64,000 bases of DNA, from NCBI GenBank assembly GCA_018242365.1, contig JAFECB010000014.1:87992-151991 (forward strand). The letters are read 5' to 3'. Below, piece after piece: positions 18,934 through 28,210 of this stretch. The notes under the pieces were generated by a model. It was not told where the DNA came from. It ran no database searches and saw only the letters and a program-made list of their open reading frames with translations. A program made the translations under genes and the position numbers. Source of the DNA: Pseudomonadota bacterium (lineage in GTDB: Bacteria > Pseudomonadota > Gammaproteobacteria > Xanthomonadales > Xanthomonadaceae). Each line of letters starts with the position of its first letter. Within the stretch, counting starts at the first letter, position 1.

Positions 18934-19326
18934 TCACCCGCCGACGTGCAGCGCCGCCGACACCATCAGCGCGATCACGCAGGCGTAGCCGCCCAGCCAG
19001 CACAGGCTGCGCAGGGCTTGCTGGACGGTGATGTAAAACACACCGTGGAGGACACGGAAGGCGACGAAGGCCATCGCCAGCCACGCCACCCGCTGCGGAT
19101 CGACCTGGGTGAACTGCGCCATCAGCACGGCAACGGCGAACGCCGGGAATGCCTCGAACGCATTCTGGTGCGCCGCGTAGGCGTTTTTCACCAGATAGCT
19201 GTCCTGCTTGGCGATCCAGCCGCGCGGGTCCTTGTTGTTGTAGCCGGGCACGCCGCGCTTGGCGATGACCACCCAGACATAGGGCAGGGCGGCGGCGATC
19301 AGGATGCACCAGTAGGCGATGGTCAT
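18934..19326 (-). CDS. MAPEG family membrane protein
   Basis: The 130-residue protein has four predicted transmembrane helices and the MAPEG pattern: an AYWCILIAAALPYVWVVIAKRG first helix, then RGWIAKQDSYLVKNAYAAHQNAFEAFPAFA. MAPEG proteins include glutathione-dependent microsomal enzymes; bacterial members of this subgroup are uncharacterised. The ATG at 19326 overlaps the M28 peptidase stop by 4 nt, so the pair is probably translated together. Confidence 0.88.
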   Translation of the reverse strand: MTIAYWCILIAAALPYVWVVIAKRGVPGYNNKDPRGWIAKQDSYLVKNAYAAHQNAFEAFPAFAVAVLMAQFTQVDPQRVAWLAMAFVAFRVLHGVFYITVQQALRSLCWLGGYACVIALMVSAALHVGG

Positions 19327-21128
19327 GGCTTGGCTCCAGCGGGTTTGGATGGGGTTGCGGGACGTGTCGATGATCCTGGGCGTAGGGATGGACGCGTGTT
19401 GCCCACGGCTGCGGGGGGCGGACGCATCGTATCGCGCAAGGGTTTGAATGGATTGCCTGCGCTCCAGTCCGGCCATTGGTCGCCGTTGGCCAAGGTACTG
19501 CCGACGGAATACAGCGCCTGCAAATCCTCGACGATGCCATCGAACTTCCAGCTGGCCGGGTCGTATTGATCGCCGGGCTGGTGGTAGCGGTGTTCGGAAT
19601 AGTCCACCTGCGCGGCGGTCCCGGCGGCCGTGCCGCCATCGATCAGATTGTCGCCGCTGCTGATGTAGAGCGCGGGCACGCCGGCTCTGGCGAAACTGAA
19701 ATGATCGGAGCGGAAGTAGTCACCGGCGGTGACATCGCGCTCCTCGCTGGCATGCCGGCCTTGCGCGGCGAGTGCGGTCACCAGCAATTGATCCAATTGC
19801 GAGCTGCCCTTGCCGACGATGGCGAGGTCGTGTGCCTTGCCGATCGGGGCCAGCGCATCGAGGTTGATCGCGGCCACTGTCTGCGCAAGCGGGAACACCG
19901 GATGGGCGACGTAGTAACGCGAGCCGAGCAGGCCGGATTCTTCCAGCGTGGTGGCGAGGAACAGGATGGACCGTCGTGGGCGTTGCGGTGCGTTGGCGAA
20001 GGCTTCGGCGATTTCGAGGATGCCGGCGACGCCGGTGGCGTTGTCGACCGCCCCGTTGTAGATGTTGTCGCCCGGCTCACCGGCGTGCGTGCCCAGATGG
20101 TCCCAGTGCGCCATGTAGACGATGGCTTCGTCGGCATTGGATGTGCCCGGCAGCAGGCCGAGGATATTGCGCGAGGATTTCCGCACGGTGTGGCTGTCGA
20201 GTTCCAGCGCGGCCTTGGCGTTCAGCGGCACTGCGGTGAAGTCGGGCCGATTGGCAGCGGCACGCAGGGTGGCCAGATCCAGCCCCGCTGCCTTGAACAA
20301 TGCTTCTGCCGAAGTCTGGGTGATCCAGCCCTGCGCGGTCAGCCGCGGTCCCGGATCATCTGCGGGCAGCAGGTCGTGCTGCGGCCCGGTCCAGGAGCTG
20401 CGCACAACGTCCCAGCCGTAGGACGCGCCCTGGTCGTCGTGGATGATCAGGGCCGCAGCCGCACCGTGGCGGGCCGCTTCCTCGAACTTGTACGTCCAGC
20501 GCCCGTACAGGGTCATGCGCCTGCCATCGAACAGGCGCGGATCGTTGGCGTGGAAGCCGGGGTCATTGACCAGCATCACCACGGTCTTGCCCTTGACGTC
20601 GATGCCGGCGTAATCGTTCCAGTCGCGTTCCGGTGCGTCGACACCGTACCCGACGAAAACCAGTGGGCTGCCGGCGAGGCTGACATGGCTGCGGCCGGAG
20701 CGCGTCCACACCACCATGTCATCGCCATAGCGCAGGGTTTGCTCGGTCGTGCCGATGGCAAACCGCAGGCTGGTGGACGGATTGGCGGTGGTTTCCAGCA
20801 TCGGCACCGTCTGCACCCAGCTGTCGCCGTTGCCGGGCTGCAGCCCGGTCCGCGCGAACTGCGAACGGATGTAGTCGATGGTCCTGTCTTCGCCGGCGGT
20901 GCCGGGGCCGCGCCCAGCGAAGGCATCGGAGGCGAGTGTCTTGACGTGAGCGGCGAGATCGTCGGCGCGGATCGCCGGCGCGAAGGCGTGGTCACCAGCA
21001 ATCGCGACCACCGCCTGCGTCTTGCTCGCCGCCTGCGCGTCGGTGCTGGCGTTGGCCGGTGCGTTGCCGGGGGAGGTGCAGGCCGCCAACGCCAGTACGA
21101 GGGCCGACAGCAACGTGGCGTGGCGCAT
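19323..21128 (-). CDS. M28 family zinc metallopeptidase, lipoprotein
   Basis: The 601-residue predicted lipoprotein (lipobox LALAAC, Cys near 17) has an M28 aminopeptidase-type catalytic domain into which a PA domain is inserted. Likely metal ligands lie in AHWDHLG, GAVDNATGVAGILEIAEAF and ATTLEESGLLGS, with the late His in YSEHRYHQPGD. Such enzymes cleave N-terminal amino acids in the periplasm or at the surface. The ATG at 21128 opens the signal peptide; an upstream ATG would add 23 residues. It is divergent from gpmI. Confidence 0.92.
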   Translation of the reverse strand: MRHATLLSALVLALAACTSPGNAPANASTDAQAASKTQAVVAIAGDHAFAPAIRADDLAAHVKTLASDAFAGRGPGTAGEDRTIDYIRSQFARTGLQPGNGDSWVQTVPMLETTANPSTSLRFAIGTTEQTLRYGDDMVVWTRSGRSHVSLAGSPLVFVGYGVDAPERDWNDYAGIDVKGKTVVMLVNDPGFHANDPRLFDGRRMTLYGRWTYKFEEAARHGAAAALIIHDDQGASYGWDVVRSSWTGPQHDLLPADDPGPRLTAQGWITQTSAEALFKAAGLDLATLRAAANRPDFTAVPLNAKAALELDSHTVRKSSRNILGLLPGTSNADEAIVYMAHWDHLGTHAGEPGDNIYNGAVDNATGVAGILEIAEAFANAPQRPRRSILFLATTLEESGLLGSRYYVAHPVFPLAQTVAAINLDALAPIGKAHDLAIVGKGSSQLDQLLVTALAAQGRHASEERDVTAGDYFRSDHFSFARAGVPALYISSGDNLIDGGTAAGTAAQVDYSEHRYHQPGDQYDPASWKFDGIVEDLQALYSVGSTLANGDQWPDWSAGNPFKPLRDTMRPPPAAVGNTRPSLRPGSSTRPATPSKPAGAKP

Positions 21129-21265
21129 GCAAGGCTCCGCTTCCTGATCGGTTGATTTTAGGGCAACGTTGATCAAGTCAGCATTACCCCAGGGCAAGTC
21201 TATCGGAGCCGCCTCACGGTCAGCCGCAAGTCGGTCTCGTCGCCGCTACCGGGCAGGTGCGCCGG

Positions 21266-21271
21266 TACAAT
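21266..21271 (+). promoter_or_regulatory. Possible -10 element of gpmI
   Basis: TACAAT (5 of 6 to consensus) lies 57 nt before the gpmI GTG in the 199-bp divergent region. No good -35 hexamer is seen 16-18 nt upstream, so the call is weak. Confidence 0.3.
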
Positions 21272-21327
21272 TCACCCGTCGCCGTGGCGGTTGACCCGTC
21301 GCCAGTGTCCATCGATCAGGAGTTCCC

Positions 21328-22872
21328 GTGGCAGCGTCCAGTTCCGTGCGTCCCAAACCCGTCGTGTTGTTGATCCTCGATGGCTGGGGCCATCGCGAGG
21401 AAACCGCCGACAACGCACTGGCCCTGGCCGAGCTGCCGCATTGGCGGAACCTGCTGGCGACCTGCCCACATACCCTGATCCACACCGAAGGCCGCTTCGT
21501 CGGTCTGCCCGACGGGCAGATGGGCAATTCGGAAGTGGGCCACATGAACCTCGGTGCCGGCCGCATCGTCTACCAGGATCTGACCCGGATCGATGCTGCG
21601 ATCGAGGATGGCAGTTTTTTTGCCAATGCCGAATTGAATGTCGCCTGCGCCGCCGTGAAGGCCAATGGCGGTACCTTGCACGTGATGGGCCTGCTGTCGC
21701 AGGGCGGCGTGCATAGCCATGAGTCGCACATCTTCGCCATGCTCGAACTGGCGCGCCGCGCAGGTGTGTCAAGGGTGGCCGTGCATGCCTTCCTCGATGG
21801 CCGCGACACCCCGCCGCGTTCCGCGGAATCCAGCCTGCGTGCCTTGCAGGCCGCCTGCGACAGACTGGGCAATGCGCATATCGCGACGATGGGCGGGCGT
21901 TATTTCGCGATGGATCGCGACCAGCGCTGGGAGCGTGTGCGCCGCGGCTGGGATGCCATCGTCGAGGCCGTGGGCGACCACCACGCCACCGATGCGCTGA
22001 CGGCATTGCAGGCCGCCTACGCGCGTGGCGAGAACGACGAGTTCGTCGCGCCGACCGTGCTCGATGGCGCACAGCCGATGCGCGATGGCGATGCGGTGGT
22101 GTTCATGAACTTCCGCGCCGACCGCGCGCGCCAGCTCACGTCGGCATTCGTCGATCCGGCCTTCACCGGCTTCAGTGCGCGTCGGCCAGTGTTGTCGAGC
22201 TTCGTCTGCCTGACCGAGTACGACGCTCGCCTGCCCGCACCGCTGGCGTTCGCGCCGGATGACCTGCGGCATACCTTCGGCGAGGTCGTCGCCGAGGCTG
22301 GCCTGACCCAGTTGCGGATCGCCGAAACCGAGAAATACGCCCACGTCACCTTCTTTTTCAGCGGCGGGCGCGAGGCGATGTTCGAGGGTGAGCAGCGCAT
22401 TCTCGTGCCCAGTCCCAAGGTCGCCACCTACGACCTGCAACCGGAGATGAGTTGCCCGGAGCTCACCGACAAATTGGTCGATGCCATCCAGGGCGACAGT
22501 TTCGATGTGATCGTCTGCAATATCGCCAATCCGGACATGGTCGGTCACAGCGGCATTCTCGATGCCGCGATCGCCGCCGCACAGGCAGTGGATATTGCAA
22601 TCGGCAGGGTCAGTGACGCCGTGCGCGCGGTCGGTGGCGCGTTGTTGATCACCGCCGATCACGGCAATCTGGAAATGATGCGTGACCCGGCCACCGGCCA
22701 GCCGCATACCGCCCACACGGTCGGCCCGGTGCCGCTGGTGTACGTCGGTTCGCGTGCGGCGACGTTACGCGCAGGTGGTGCACTGCGCGATGTCGCCCCG
22801 ACCTTGCTTGCGCTGTTGGGCCTGCCGCAGCCTGCCGACATGAGCGGGCAAAGCCTGTTGTTGCCCGGCTGA
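21328..22872 (+). CDS. gpmI: 2,3-bisphosphoglycerate-independent phosphoglycerate mutase
   Basis: It interconverts 3- and 2-phosphoglycerate in glycolysis and gluconeogenesis. The 514-residue alkaline-phosphatase-superfamily enzyme has the metal-binding LILDGWG, the phosphoserine loop GNSEVGHMNLGAGRI (Ser68), HAFLDGRDTPPRSA, and the C-terminal ADHGNLEMM and HTAHTVGPVPL. The start is GTG at 21328, with AGGAG about 6 nt upstream. The stop overlaps the envC start by one base; this gpmI-envC-ctpA order is common in gammaproteobacteria. Confidence 0.97.
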   Translation: MAASSSVRPKPVVLLILDGWGHREETADNALALAELPHWRNLLATCPHTLIHTEGRFVGLPDGQMGNSEVGHMNLGAGRIVYQDLTRIDAAIEDGSFFANAELNVACAAVKANGGTLHVMGLLSQGGVHSHESHIFAMLELARRAGVSRVAVHAFLDGRDTPPRSAESSLRALQAACDRLGNAHIATMGGRYFAMDRDQRWERVRRGWDAIVEAVGDHHATDALTALQAAYARGENDEFVAPTVLDGAQPMRDGDAVVFMNFRADRARQLTSAFVDPAFTGFSARRPVLSSFVCLTEYDARLPAPLAFAPDDLRHTFGEVVAEAGLTQLRIAETEKYAHVTFFFSGGREAMFEGEQRILVPSPKVATYDLQPEMSCPELTDKLVDAIQGDSFDVIVCNIANPDMVGHSGILDAAIAAAQAVDIAIGRVSDAVRAVGGALLITADHGNLEMMRDPATGQPHTAHTVGPVPLVYVGSRAATLRAGGALRDVAPTLLALLGLPQPADMSGQSLLLPG

Positions 22873-24122
22873 TGCGCGCACTCGTCGCAAGCCTTGCCTG
22901 CGCCTTGCTGCTTGCGCTGCCCGCGTGGGCGCAGACCGTTGCGCCACAGCAGGCGCAGGCGGAGGATGCGCAGCAGCGTTTGCAGGGTGTACGCGCCGAG
23001 CTGCGCGCGGTGGCGGCGGAGCGTCGCCAGCTGGAAGGCCAGCGTGGTGATGCCAGCCGCCAGTTGCGATCCGCCGATGAAGCCGTGGGCGGCACGCAAC
23101 GGGCGCTGGCGCAAACGCAGGACGAAATGCGCAATGCCGACCAGCAGCTGGCGCAGTTGCAGGCGGAGCGTGCCCGCCAGGTTGGTGATCTTTCCACGCG
23201 CAAAGCGGAGTTGCTGCGGCTGTTGCGCGCCGCGCAAGCCGGTGCCGATGCCGCGCCGCTGAAAGCGCTGCTGGCACAGGACCGGGTGCAGGATGCCGAG
23301 CGTGCGCTGATCCTGCAGGGCTATCTGCAGCGCGCGCAGGTCGCGCGCATCCGCGCACTGGCGGCGGAAATCGCGCGCATGCAAACGCTTGAGGCGCAGA
23401 TTGCACAACAGCGTGGCGTGCTGGATCGCGCCCGCCAGACCCAGGCCGCCCAGGTCGCGCAGGCGCAGTCCGCGCGCCAGGATCGTGCGGCCGTTCTCAC
23501 CACGCTTGATCGCCAGTATCGCGACAAGGCGAGCCGTGAGCGTGCACTCGGGCAGGACGCGAAGGCGCTGCAGAACCTGCTCGCGCAATTGCGTGCAGCG
23601 GCAGCCAAGGCCGCGCGTGAGCAGGCGCGTGAGCAAGCGCGGGAACAGGCGCGCCTGCGCGCGCAACATGGCGCGACGCCAGCGACGGGCGCCCGCACGC
23701 CTGCGCCCCGCGTGCAGGTCGCCACCACTGCCGCGCCACGCGTCGGTGGCCTCGGTTGGCCGGTCTCGGGCAATTTGCTGGCCGGATTCGGTGCGCAGAC
23801 GCCGGATGGTCGGCGCAGTGATGGTGTGCTGATCGCCGCACCCGCAGGCACCAAGGTCAAGGCGGTGGCCGACGGCACCGTGGTGTTCGCCGACTGGATG
23901 ACCGGCTACGGCATGATCCTGATCATCGACCACGGCAATGGTTACATGAGCCTGTACGCGCACAACGACGGCCTGTTGCGGCAGGCGGGCGACGTGGTGC
24001 ACAAGGGGGATGCTGTCGCCACGGTCGGCTCATCCGGCGGCCAGGCCATGCCGGCCTTGTATTTCGAATTGCGCCAGGCCGGCAAGCCGGTGAACCCGAC
24101 GATCTGGTTGTCGCGGCAATGA
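22872..24122 (+). CDS. envC: Murein hydrolase activator EnvC
   Basis: The 416-residue periplasmic protein has a signal peptide (VASLACALLLALPAWAQ), a long coiled coil (about 30-265, rich in Q, R, A and E) and a C-terminal LytM/M23 domain from about residue 295. Metal ligands expected of active M23 peptidases are missing: RSDGVLIAAP replaces the HxGxD region and LYFELRQ replaces HxH. This fits EnvC, which activates the division amidases instead of cutting peptidoglycan itself. Repeated REQAREQAREQAR marks the coiled coil end. Confidence 0.92.
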   Translation: MRALVASLACALLLALPAWAQTVAPQQAQAEDAQQRLQGVRAELRAVAAERRQLEGQRGDASRQLRSADEAVGGTQRALAQTQDEMRNADQQLAQLQAERARQVGDLSTRKAELLRLLRAAQAGADAAPLKALLAQDRVQDAERALILQGYLQRAQVARIRALAAEIARMQTLEAQIAQQRGVLDRARQTQAAQVAQAQSARQDRAAVLTTLDRQYRDKASRERALGQDAKALQNLLAQLRAAAAKAAREQAREQAREQARLRAQHGATPATGARTPAPRVQVATTAAPRVGGLGWPVSGNLLAGFGAQTPDGRRSDGVLIAAPAGTKVKAVADGTVVFADWMTGYGMILIIDHGNGYMSLYAHNDGLLRQAGDVVHKGDAVATVGSSGGQAMPALYFELRQAGKPVNPTIWLSRQ

Positions 24123-24262
24123 GCCTGCATGCGGCAGGGATGCCCACGCGCGGTCGCGGACAGGCACGATGCCTGTCGATGCATCGGCGACCGTGTCACC
24201 ATGCGGAAATGTGATGCTGGATTCTTGCGCCGCTGCACAAGCTGCGGCCAACGGAGAAATGG

Positions 24263-25702
24263 ATGCGTATCAGGATGCTCTGCTGTTTGATCGCGCTGGC
24301 CCTCTGTCAGGGGGCGGCGTTCGCGCAGGATGCGGCACCGACGAAAAGCGGACAGGATCAAGCCAGGCCTGCGGCGACACCTGCGCAAGCGGCACCTGCC
24401 GCCGGCAGCGAGGCCAGCGATGACGGCGAGGATCCGGACGCAGTGGCGATCGCCAATGCCAAGGTGCCATTGGACGAAATCCGTCGTTTCGTGACCGTCT
24501 ACAACGCGATCCGGCAGGCTTATGTCGATCCGGTCGATGACCATGCGCTGATGCGCTCGGCGATTCGCGGCCTGTTGCTGGATCTCGATCCACACAGCGC
24601 CTACATGGAGAAGAGCGACGCCGAGCAGTTCAACGAACAGACCAGCGGCAGTTATGACGGCGTCGGGCTGGAGCTGCAGCAGTTGCCCGACGGCAGCCTG
24701 CGGATCGTTGCCCCGATCGACGGCAGCCCGGCCGAGCAAGCCGGCTTGCGCAGCGGGGATCGCATCGTCGCCATCGACGGCAAGTTGTTGCGCGCCGGGC
24801 CCAGCGATGGTTCGGAGCCGCTGCGTGGTGTCGCCGGCAGCAAGGTGGTGGTGAAGATCGTGCGTACCGGCGTGGCCGCGCCGTTCGATGTCAGCCTGGT
24901 GCGCGCCACCATTCGGACCGCCAGCGTGCGCTCGCGACTGCTGGAACCCGGTTACGGCTATATCCGCATCGCCAGCTTCCAGGCTTCGACCGCCGACGAA
25001 TTCGTCAAGCAACTCGATGCCTTGCAGAAGTCGGCACCGCTGCGCGGGCTGGTACTGGACCTGCGCAGCAATCCGGGTGGCTTGCTGGTCGGCGCGGTGC
25101 AGATCGCCGATGAATTGCTCGACCGCGGCGTGATCGTGAGCACGCGTGGCCGCGAGTCCCTCGGCAACAGTCGCTTCGAGGCGACGCCGGGGGATCGCAT
25201 GCATGGCGCGCCGATTGTCGTATTGGTCGATGCCGGCTCGGCGAGTGCGTCCGAAGTGTTGGCCGGTGCCCTGCATGACAATCATCGCGCACGCGTGGTC
25301 GGCAGCCGCACGTTCGGCAAGGGTTCGGTGCAGACGGTGTTGCCGCTGGACAATGGCGATACCGTGAAAATCACCACCGCGCGCTATTACACGCCCAGCG
25401 GCCATTCGATCCAGGCGCTCGGGATCGTGCCCGATGTCGAACTGCATCCTGCCGGAGGTCAACGTCGTCCTGCGCCGATCAGCGAGGCCGAATTGCCCGG
25501 CCACCTGGCCTCGGAAGCAGGCGCGATGGAAGGTGACAATGCAGGTGAAGTGTTGCCGGGGGATGCGCCGATTGCATCCGCGTTGGTGGAGCTGAAACGG
25601 ATAGTCAACCCGCCGGCAACGCCAGCGAGGCCAGAACACGCACCAGCACGACCGAGCGACAAGGCGTCGCCACCGGCCCCAGTGAATACACCGCATCATT
25701 GA
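24263..25702 (+). CDS. ctpA: S41 family C-terminal processing peptidase
   Basis: The 479-residue periplasmic serine protease has a signal peptide (MLCCLIALALCQGAAFAQ), then the helical N-terminal region with DPHSAYM, a PDZ domain (about 130-215, GLELQQLPDGSLRIVAP), and the S41 domain. The S41 domain contains VLDLRSNPGGLL, the catalytic serine loop GSASASE near 325 and the general-base lysine in TFGKGSVQT. The C-terminal tail is proline-rich. GGAG precedes the ATG by 6 nt. A 140-nt gap follows envC. Confidence 0.94.
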   Translation: MRIRMLCCLIALALCQGAAFAQDAAPTKSGQDQARPAATPAQAAPAAGSEASDDGEDPDAVAIANAKVPLDEIRRFVTVYNAIRQAYVDPVDDHALMRSAIRGLLLDLDPHSAYMEKSDAEQFNEQTSGSYDGVGLELQQLPDGSLRIVAPIDGSPAEQAGLRSGDRIVAIDGKLLRAGPSDGSEPLRGVAGSKVVVKIVRTGVAAPFDVSLVRATIRTASVRSRLLEPGYGYIRIASFQASTADEFVKQLDALQKSAPLRGLVLDLRSNPGGLLVGAVQIADELLDRGVIVSTRGRESLGNSRFEATPGDRMHGAPIVVLVDAGSASASEVLAGALHDNHRARVVGSRTFGKGSVQTVLPLDNGDTVKITTARYYTPSGHSIQALGIVPDVELHPAGGQRRPAPISEAELPGHLASEAGAMEGDNAGEVLPGDAPIASALVELKRIVNPPATPARPEHAPARPSDKASPPAPVNTPHH

Positions 25703-25853
25703 TGGAAATCGCACGTTCACGCCCCGGAGCATGCGGACGCCGTGGCAACGTGGCGCACGCTGCCTCCAGCATGGAGTTCATCCGCGTCTTCCGCGCAAAT
25801 ACGCGTCAGAAAAATGGATCCAACTCCCTGCGGGGGAGATCAATGCATTCGGA

Positions 25854-26546
25854 TCAATACCCCTGATTGCGACGTAATCGACGTGCGATGGCCGCGCGCG
25901 TCCACAGCGCAAACGCCACGCCGAACAGGAAGCCTCCGATGTGCGCCGGCCATGCCACCGCGCCCAGGGCGGGACCGCTGTAGGCGAACAAGACCTGCAG
26001 CAGTGCCCACAATCCGATCAAGAGGAACGCCGGGACGCGCACGAATTGCAGGAACAGGCCCAACGGCAAGACCACGCCCAGCCGCGCGCCCGGAAACAGG
26101 GCGAGATAGGCGCCTATCAGGGCCGACACCGCGCCACTGGCCCCGATCACCACCCGATCCGGTGCGCCGATGGCGAGCACGGCAGCCAGGTTCGAGGCGG
26201 CGCCGCCGAGCATGAACAGCAGCAGGAAGCGCCAGCCGCCCATGCTGCGTTCGGCGGGCAGGCCGAAGATCAGCAGGAAAATGAGATTGCCGAGCAAATG
26301 GATCCAGTCGGCATGCAGGAACAGGCCGGAGAACAACCGCAGCACGCTGCCATCGGCAAGCGCATCGCGCCACGCAGCCACGCTGTCCAGGCCATTGGTC
26401 AGCACGCCCCAATCGAGGTTGGTGGCGCTGCGGCCCGCGGGTGCGCTGAGCGCGGTGATGACGTAGGCCAGCCACAGGGCGGCGAACAGCAGCGGCGTCG
26501 CCCACAGGATGCGAGGCCGCCGGCGGGGCGGGATGGCGACGAACAT
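25854..26546 (-). CDS. Rhomboid family intramembrane serine protease
   Basis: The 230-residue polytopic protein has the rhomboid core: HADWIHLLGNLIFLLIFG (oxyanion His/Asn), the catalytic serine in IGASGAV (Ser137) and the catalytic His in PAHIGGFLFG (His202). It would cleave membrane helices within the bilayer. The ATG at 26546 (MFVAIPP) is preferred over one at 26621: a TATAAC -10-like hexamer at 26586-26581 on the minus strand would place the transcript start downstream of the longer start. Confidence 0.92.
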   Translation of the reverse strand: MFVAIPPRRRPRILWATPLLFAALWLAYVITALSAPAGRSATNLDWGVLTNGLDSVAAWRDALADGSVLRLFSGLFLHADWIHLLGNLIFLLIFGLPAERSMGGWRFLLLFMLGGAASNLAAVLAIGAPDRVVIGASGAVSALIGAYLALFPGARLGVVLPLGLFLQFVRVPAFLLIGLWALLQVLFAYSGPALGAVAWPAHIGGFLFGVAFALWTRAAIARRLRRNQGY

Positions 26547-26580
26547 GGTCTGCGGCGAAGAAATAAAGTAGAAACGGGAT

Positions 26581-26609
26581 GTTATAAGACGGTTAAATTG
26601 GGTTATAGT
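26581..26609. promoter_or_regulatory. AT-rich divergent promoter region, rhomboid gene and FadL-type porin
   Basis: In a strikingly AT-rich patch, TATAGT at 26604-26609 (plus strand) and TATAAC at 26586-26581 (minus strand) each match the -10 consensus at 5 of 6 positions. The first would give a leader of about 110 nt for the porin gene. The -35 partners are weak. Confidence 0.4.
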
Positions 26610-26726
26610 CACATACGGCATGGTACGTCACCGGTTCGGCTTGGCCGAATCCATTGCAACCAAGGTGCGTGCCGCGCGGTTCGATCCAACACTACCAACG
26701 CTGCCCAGATATCCGGAGAGTGTCAC

Positions 26727-28127
26727 ATGAGCAACAATCGTAGTCTTCGCGCTTCGGCGCTTGCGCTGGCCGTCCTCGGTACGCTGTTCGCCGGACAGGC
26801 CGCCGCTTCGGGCTTCCAGCTGCGCGAGCAGAGCGTCAAGAACCTTGGCCGTTCGAACGCCGGCAGCATCGTGGGTGCGGACGCGTCGGTGGTCTCCCTC
26901 AACCCGGCCGCCATGGTCAACCTCGACCAGCGTACCTTCCAGTCGGATGCGGTGGTCATCGATCTGACCGCCAAGTTCACCGGCGGCGGCACCGTTCTCG
27001 GCCAGCCCGCCTCTCCGGCAACCTCGCTGACCGGCGGCAATGGCGGCGATCCCGGCTCCCCGACTCTGGTGCCGAACATGTCGGCGGTATTCCCGATGCA
27101 CGGCGCGCTGGAAGGCTGGTGGCTGGGTGCCAGCGTGGGTGCGCCATTCGGCCTGAAGACCGAATACGACCCGGGTTGGGTGGGTCGCTACCGCGCCCTG
27201 ACCTCGGACGTGAAGATGGTGGACCTGACCCTGTCTGCTGCCTACAAGTTCAACGACCAGTTCTCGATCGGCGTTGGCTTCATCTACGAGCACGCCCAGG
27301 CCACCCTGAGCAAGGCCGTCGACTTCGGCACTGCGATCTGCGCGCAGGCAGCCGCGTCGGTGCCGACCAGCCCCGCCAACACCTGCTTCAACCCGGCTTG
27401 GCCGCTGTATCCGCTCTACCACCCGCAGTCCGCCGATGGCAGCTTCACGGTCAAGGGTAGCGACAACGGCATTGGCTGGGTGTTCGGCATGCAGTTCAAG
27501 CCGAACGAGCAGTTCGCGTTGGGCGTGAGCTATCGCTCGACGATCCGCCAGAACCTGACTGGCACCCTCGACTTCAACGGCGTGCCGGCCCTCGTGGGTG
27601 CCGATCCGCGCTTCCAGGATGGCCCCGGTGGCGCCAAGCTGGAAACCCCCAGCATCCTTACGGTCAGCGCCAGCTATGCCTTCACCGATCGTTTCCGGAT
27701 GATGGCCGACTACCAGCACACCGGCTGGCACACCCTGCATGACGTGACCATCGTTCGCAATACCGGCGTCGTCGTCGGCAGCGAGGACTTCTCGTGGGGC
27801 AACAGCAACTTCTTCTCGGTCGGTGGCGAGTACGACCTGAGCGACATGGTCACCCTGCGTTTCGGCGTGGGCCATGACGAAAGCCCGACCAATGATGTGA
27901 CCCGCACCCCGCGCCTGCCCGACAACGATCGCATGTTGTATTCGATCGGTGGCACCTGGCATGTCAGCAGCAACCTGTCGTTTGATGCGGCCTTCCAGCG
28001 CATCACGATCAAGACGCCGCACATCGCCCTGCCGTTCGATCCGATCACCAGCAACACCTCGTCGCTGGTCGGCAGCTTTGCCGGCCACGCCAACCTGTTC
28101 GGCGTGTCGATGCAGTACCGCTTCTGA
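26727..28127 (+). CDS. Outer membrane long-chain fatty acid transporter, FadL/OmpP1 family
   Basis: The 466-residue outer-membrane beta-barrel has a signal peptide (ALALAVLGTLFAGQAAA) and the mature N-terminus SGFQLREQSVKNLGRSNAGS, typical of the FadL hatch. It then shows LNPAAM and alternating amphipathic strands ending in aromatic MQYRF, the terminal Phe expected by the BAM machinery. FadL proteins take up long-chain fatty acids and other hydrophobic compounds. GGAG lies 9 nt before the ATG. A strong terminator follows. Confidence 0.93.
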   Translation: MSNNRSLRASALALAVLGTLFAGQAAASGFQLREQSVKNLGRSNAGSIVGADASVVSLNPAAMVNLDQRTFQSDAVVIDLTAKFTGGGTVLGQPASPATSLTGGNGGDPGSPTLVPNMSAVFPMHGALEGWWLGASVGAPFGLKTEYDPGWVGRYRALTSDVKMVDLTLSAAYKFNDQFSIGVGFIYEHAQATLSKAVDFGTAICAQAAASVPTSPANTCFNPAWPLYPLYHPQSADGSFTVKGSDNGIGWVFGMQFKPNEQFALGVSYRSTIRQNLTGTLDFNGVPALVGADPRFQDGPGGAKLETPSILTVSASYAFTDRFRMMADYQHTGWHTLHDVTIVRNTGVVVGSEDFSWGNSNFFSVGGEYDLSDMVTLRFGVGHDESPTNDVTRTPRLPDNDRMLYSIGGTWHVSSNLSFDAAFQRITIKTPHIALPFDPITSNTSSLVGSFAGHANLFGVSMQYRF

Positions 28128-28148
28128 TCCTTGCGGATCCGCTGGCAG

Positions 28149-28176
28149 AAAAAGCCCCGCGCAAGCGGGGCTTTTT
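28149..28176 (+). terminator. Rho-independent terminator after the FadL-type gene
   Basis: A perfect 12-bp stem, AAAAAGCCCCGC with GCGGGGCTTTTT around a GCAA tetraloop, is followed by a run of T. It begins 22 nt after the porin stop and also faces the convergent putA gene, so it may serve both. Confidence 0.92.
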
Positions 28177-28210
28177 CGTTTCGACGCGCCAGACTGGCGC
28201 GGCTTGCCGG

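Noticed and set aside
19476..21155. A 559-codon plus-strand frame across the M28 peptidase
   Set aside because: It shows antisense composition and no domain likeness, and the minus-strand product has a signal peptide and metal motifs.
25941..26726. Long N-terminal extension of the FadL-type protein
   Set aside because: The extension is antisense to the rhomboid gene. The signal peptide and Shine-Dalgarno support the ATG at 26727.
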